From the NCBI GenBank assembly GCA_008933995.1, contig WARS01000036.1, positions 8,293,285 through 8,357,284 of the forward strand: DNA of 64,000 nucleotides, written 5' to 3'. Both the position numbers and the translations under genes were made by a program. This document shows, piece by piece, positions 61,503-64,000 of the stretch. The notes below the pieces were generated by a model. The model worked only from the letters and a program-made list of their open reading frames with translations. It was not told where the DNA came from and made no database searches. How positions within the stretch are numbered: position 1 is the first letter of the stretch; each line of letters begins with the position of its first letter. This DNA is from Datnioides undecimradiatus. Lineage: Eukaryota; Chordata; Actinopteri; Lobotiformes; Datnioididae.

Positions 61503-64000
61503 TTAATTTCCATGGGCCTTTATGTTTTTGGGGGGTGACTTCTCTTTTTCCATTTGTCTGCTCAGCTGCTGCGTCTTGGTTATGAAAACGTAACGGTTGG
61601 ACATACAGGTCTGCATCTGACCAAGCAGAGAGTAGATCTCCGTGCTCTTCATTTGGACATATCTCTCTAGATTGTCTTGCCCCAGCTTGTTGTGGCCCTC
61701 TGGATAAATGAGCTCCTGCATTAAAAGAAAAATAACGTGTTCCTTGTCACATCTGTTCTTTTTTCAGTACAAATCATTAATGAATAGAGGAATAAATGCC
61801 AGCATTTGCATACAGATTGACTTGGAGACTGATGTTTTCCATGTATAAAACAGAGAAACACTTGCATTTATAGAGCATTTATCATTGCCTACCTTAAGCT
61901 TTGACCCCACACTGAAGCGCACGCTGTTTGTCTGATGTGCAAAGGTGATGTACATGTGTTCTTTTGAGTGTATGCGCACACTGATTTGTGGGCCCAGGGC
62001 AAAGGTGAGAGGCTTGAAAGGAAGGGTATGTTCATGTGGGTCAAAATACAACCAGTTCCAGCGCCTCCTCAAAGCTCCTGTCTCATTGAGGCAGAGACCT
62101 CCGACAGGGGTCAGATTCAACCTTCAGACACAGCACAGAGATTAGCAACATGCACATCCTGACCTATAGCATGAGAGCAGCAGGTTAATCAGAAAAGGCC
62201 ATCTGTGGTCAGAAAGTTTTAAGAAACCTAAGATCTGGTGTCACTGAGTTAACGATTGAATTTTAGCATGAAATTAAATCTAGATATGATTCCTAATAAC
62301 TAACTGAATTACAGGAATAATTTGACATTTTTGAAAAATATGCCATTGGCTCTCTGGCAGAGAATTAGAGGAGAACACTGCTATCACTCTCACTTAATAA
62401 CATGATATATCTTGTTTGATTACATGAACACAAATTCATATATACATACATACATATATACATTACCTGGGAGCAGTAACATCCTAAAATCTCCACTGAT
62501 TACTTGGCAAGAAATAATCTCATAAAACAGCAAAAAAGGCATTTAAAATTTTATTTTTATCTACAAATTAATCAAACAAGATATAATTTAATTGTTAATT
62601 TTGACACTCCAACCCACTGCTTGGCTGGCTCTTTTACTTTAAGCTCAGCTGAGCTAACCAGCTGCTGGCTGTTGCTGCATATGTACTGACATAATAAGAC
62701 ACTGATCAACTCATCTATCTCTCTGCAAGAAAGCAAATAAGCATTTTTATCAAAATGTAGAACTATTACTTTACTTTGATTTTAGTGGGAATAACAATGG
62801 TTATTATGGAGGAACAATTACCATATCATTCCACTGGGATGGTAGCATGTGGAGTGGCCTCTATTTGTGAAAATGCCTTTGATGCTGGGCGCTACGTCCT
62901 TGTCCTCCAAGATTAGGTAAGTGAAGTCAGCAGCTTCTGTAGAGGCTATTACAATGGCTGCTTTCCCAGAAGGATAACTTTGTCTATTAAGGATCATTAA
63001 CACTGTGCAAACCTTTTATCAAAGAGAACAAATGTGTAGCTTCTCATTATGTACTTTAACCTTGTTCTTGATCTTTGTGCACTGCTTGAAAGGATACAAA
63101 ACATTACCAGTTCCATCTGGACATAAGGTTAGAAAACACTTCCCACTTTTGTAGAACTTCCTCATGACTTCCTTTAGGTGCGACACACAAATTAAGAGGT
63201 AATTTGTACATTTATGATAAATAGATATAGATAAATTGATAAAATCACTTTTTTGGTTCCGGGGGGGGGGGCACAGCAACAGCAGTGTCATTATTACTAC
63301 AAACCTTTAAACATACCTTTGCCTCACTATCAGAGTTGTTCCTCAGTGTAAAGATGTCAGTAATATCTTTGATATCTATCTTAAAGATGTGAGGCTCATC
63401 ATTGATGTAGGGAATCTCTTTTGACAGCCCGCAGGTTTTCTGTTTGATCTCAAAACATCCTGAGCAGACAAAGAAGAATATCCTTTTATTGATACTTTGT
63501 CAATGAGAAGCATGAAAGACGGCACGCTTCATATATTCATCATTTGTACTACTTTGTCTAGACTAGGGGCCCAAGGTTGTATACATACTTAAGTCTTCAT
63601 TCAAGCTGTCTTTTTGAGGATTTCTCTGGAGTTGCAATTGTCTCAACCTACATTAGAAATTGAAGGTATTTTCTACAAAAGTGGGAGACTACAAGTACAA
63701 TTTAATGCTAAAACCTGAAGGGCATGTTGAGAATCAAATTAAGACGCCACCTCATATTTCATGTTACAGTCAACAACAAGAAAAATTGAGTTCCTTTTAC
63801 CATGCATTTCAATAAATCAATATGAATACCTATGCAATGCTGCGTAGTTGCATGTAAGCCTCTTGGCAGCTGTCCCCACAATCCGTGCCATATAAAACAA
63901 ATGCAGAAAGGTACAGAGCATGCATGTTGCTAACCTCTCCCATGCCTGTGCTTTAGCAGCTTCCTCACTCATGATGGATGCATGAATGTTCACATCAGTC
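61503..64000 (-). CDS. Second FAM194-domain protein, ERICH6-like paralogue, 3' part
   Basis: Partial; it runs off the right edge. Exons in transcript order: 64000-63830 (open to the edge, upstream border uncertain), 63647-63589, 63459-63317, 63171-63098, 62977-62822, 62121-61893, 61715-61503 (stop). That is 347 codons in the window, phases closed. FAM194 domain motifs parallel the neighbour: CPDGTGNV, YPSGKAAIVIA, RGHSTCYHPSG, LNLTPVGGLCLNETGALRRR, YITFAHQTNSVRFSVGSKLK. Intron phases are the same as in the neighbouring gene. Matching exons are 229/229, 156/159, 74/80, 143/146 and 59/65 bases, so this is a tandem duplicate. The two proteins differ at most domain positions, so the duplication is not recent. 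The 64000-63830 segment may contain an acceptor. Function unknown. Confidence 0.85.
62313..62771. mobile_element. Two inverted fragments of a common teleost repeat in one intron
   Basis: 62313-62395 (plus orientation, AGGAATAATTTGACATTTTT ... GGCAGAGAATTAGAGGAGAA) and 62621-62771 (opposite orientation, GAGCTAACCAGCTGCTGGCT ... CTGCAAGAAAGCAAATAAGC) are pieces of the same family. They face each other across about 225 bases. The family is the one also seen at 49751-49850. Confidence 0.65.

Overview
This window is nuclear DNA from a ray-finned fish, most likely a percomorph teleost. Every recognisable gene is a vertebrate multi-exon gene with GT-AG introns. Many introns are short (61 to a few hundred bases). 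The intergenic and intronic DNA carries degenerate copies of interspersed repeat families that I know from percomorph genomes. I could not assign a species, and no bacterial, phage, CRISPR or viral material was seen.

Layout, left to right. (1) 1-6926, plus strand: the last 12 exons of arhgap6, a Rho GTPase-activating protein. It enters the window mid-exon and ends in a conserved C-terminus, followed by a 3'UTR. (2) About 7.75-29.4 kb: non-coding DNA. It lacks hccs, which lies between these two genes in mammals. It holds candidate 5' non-coding exons and promoters for mid1 (CCAAT boxes, splice donors, RFX X-boxes) and microsatellites. (3) 29412-41580, plus strand: the complete mid1 coding region (9 coding exons, 669 aa), encoding the TRIM ubiquitin ligase Midline-1. 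(4) 44200-54270, plus strand: complete cog3 (23 coding exons, 825 aa), a subunit of the conserved oligomeric Golgi complex, with a GC-rich TATA-less promoter. (5) 55418-59712, minus strand: a complete gene with a FAM194 domain (ERICH6/ERICH6B-like, 12 exons, 547 aa), tail-to-tail with cog3. (6) 61503-64000, minus strand: a second, tandem paralogue of the same gene, running off the right edge.

The genes do not form a pathway. arhgap6 and mid1 are neighbours in all vertebrates I know of, on human Xp22. cog3 and an ERICH6B-type gene are neighbours on human 13q14. The window therefore joins two human syntenic blocks. Exon coordinates were derived by hand from splice signals, phase continuity and family knowledge. 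All internal phases close without a frameshift in all five genes.

The points most worth a second look are: the tandem FAM194-domain pair with conserved intron phases and an X-box in the promoter; the nearly touching 3' ends of cog3 and the FAM194 gene; two X-box motifs in the mid1 5' region, one matching the consensus perfectly; alternative mid1 first exons that would create a uORF ending two bases before the mid1 AUG; a G-quadruplex motif just before mid1 exon 2; an open, in-frame 99-nt intron in cog3; and an inverted pair of repeat copies beside a splice donor. I found no convincing new biological system.
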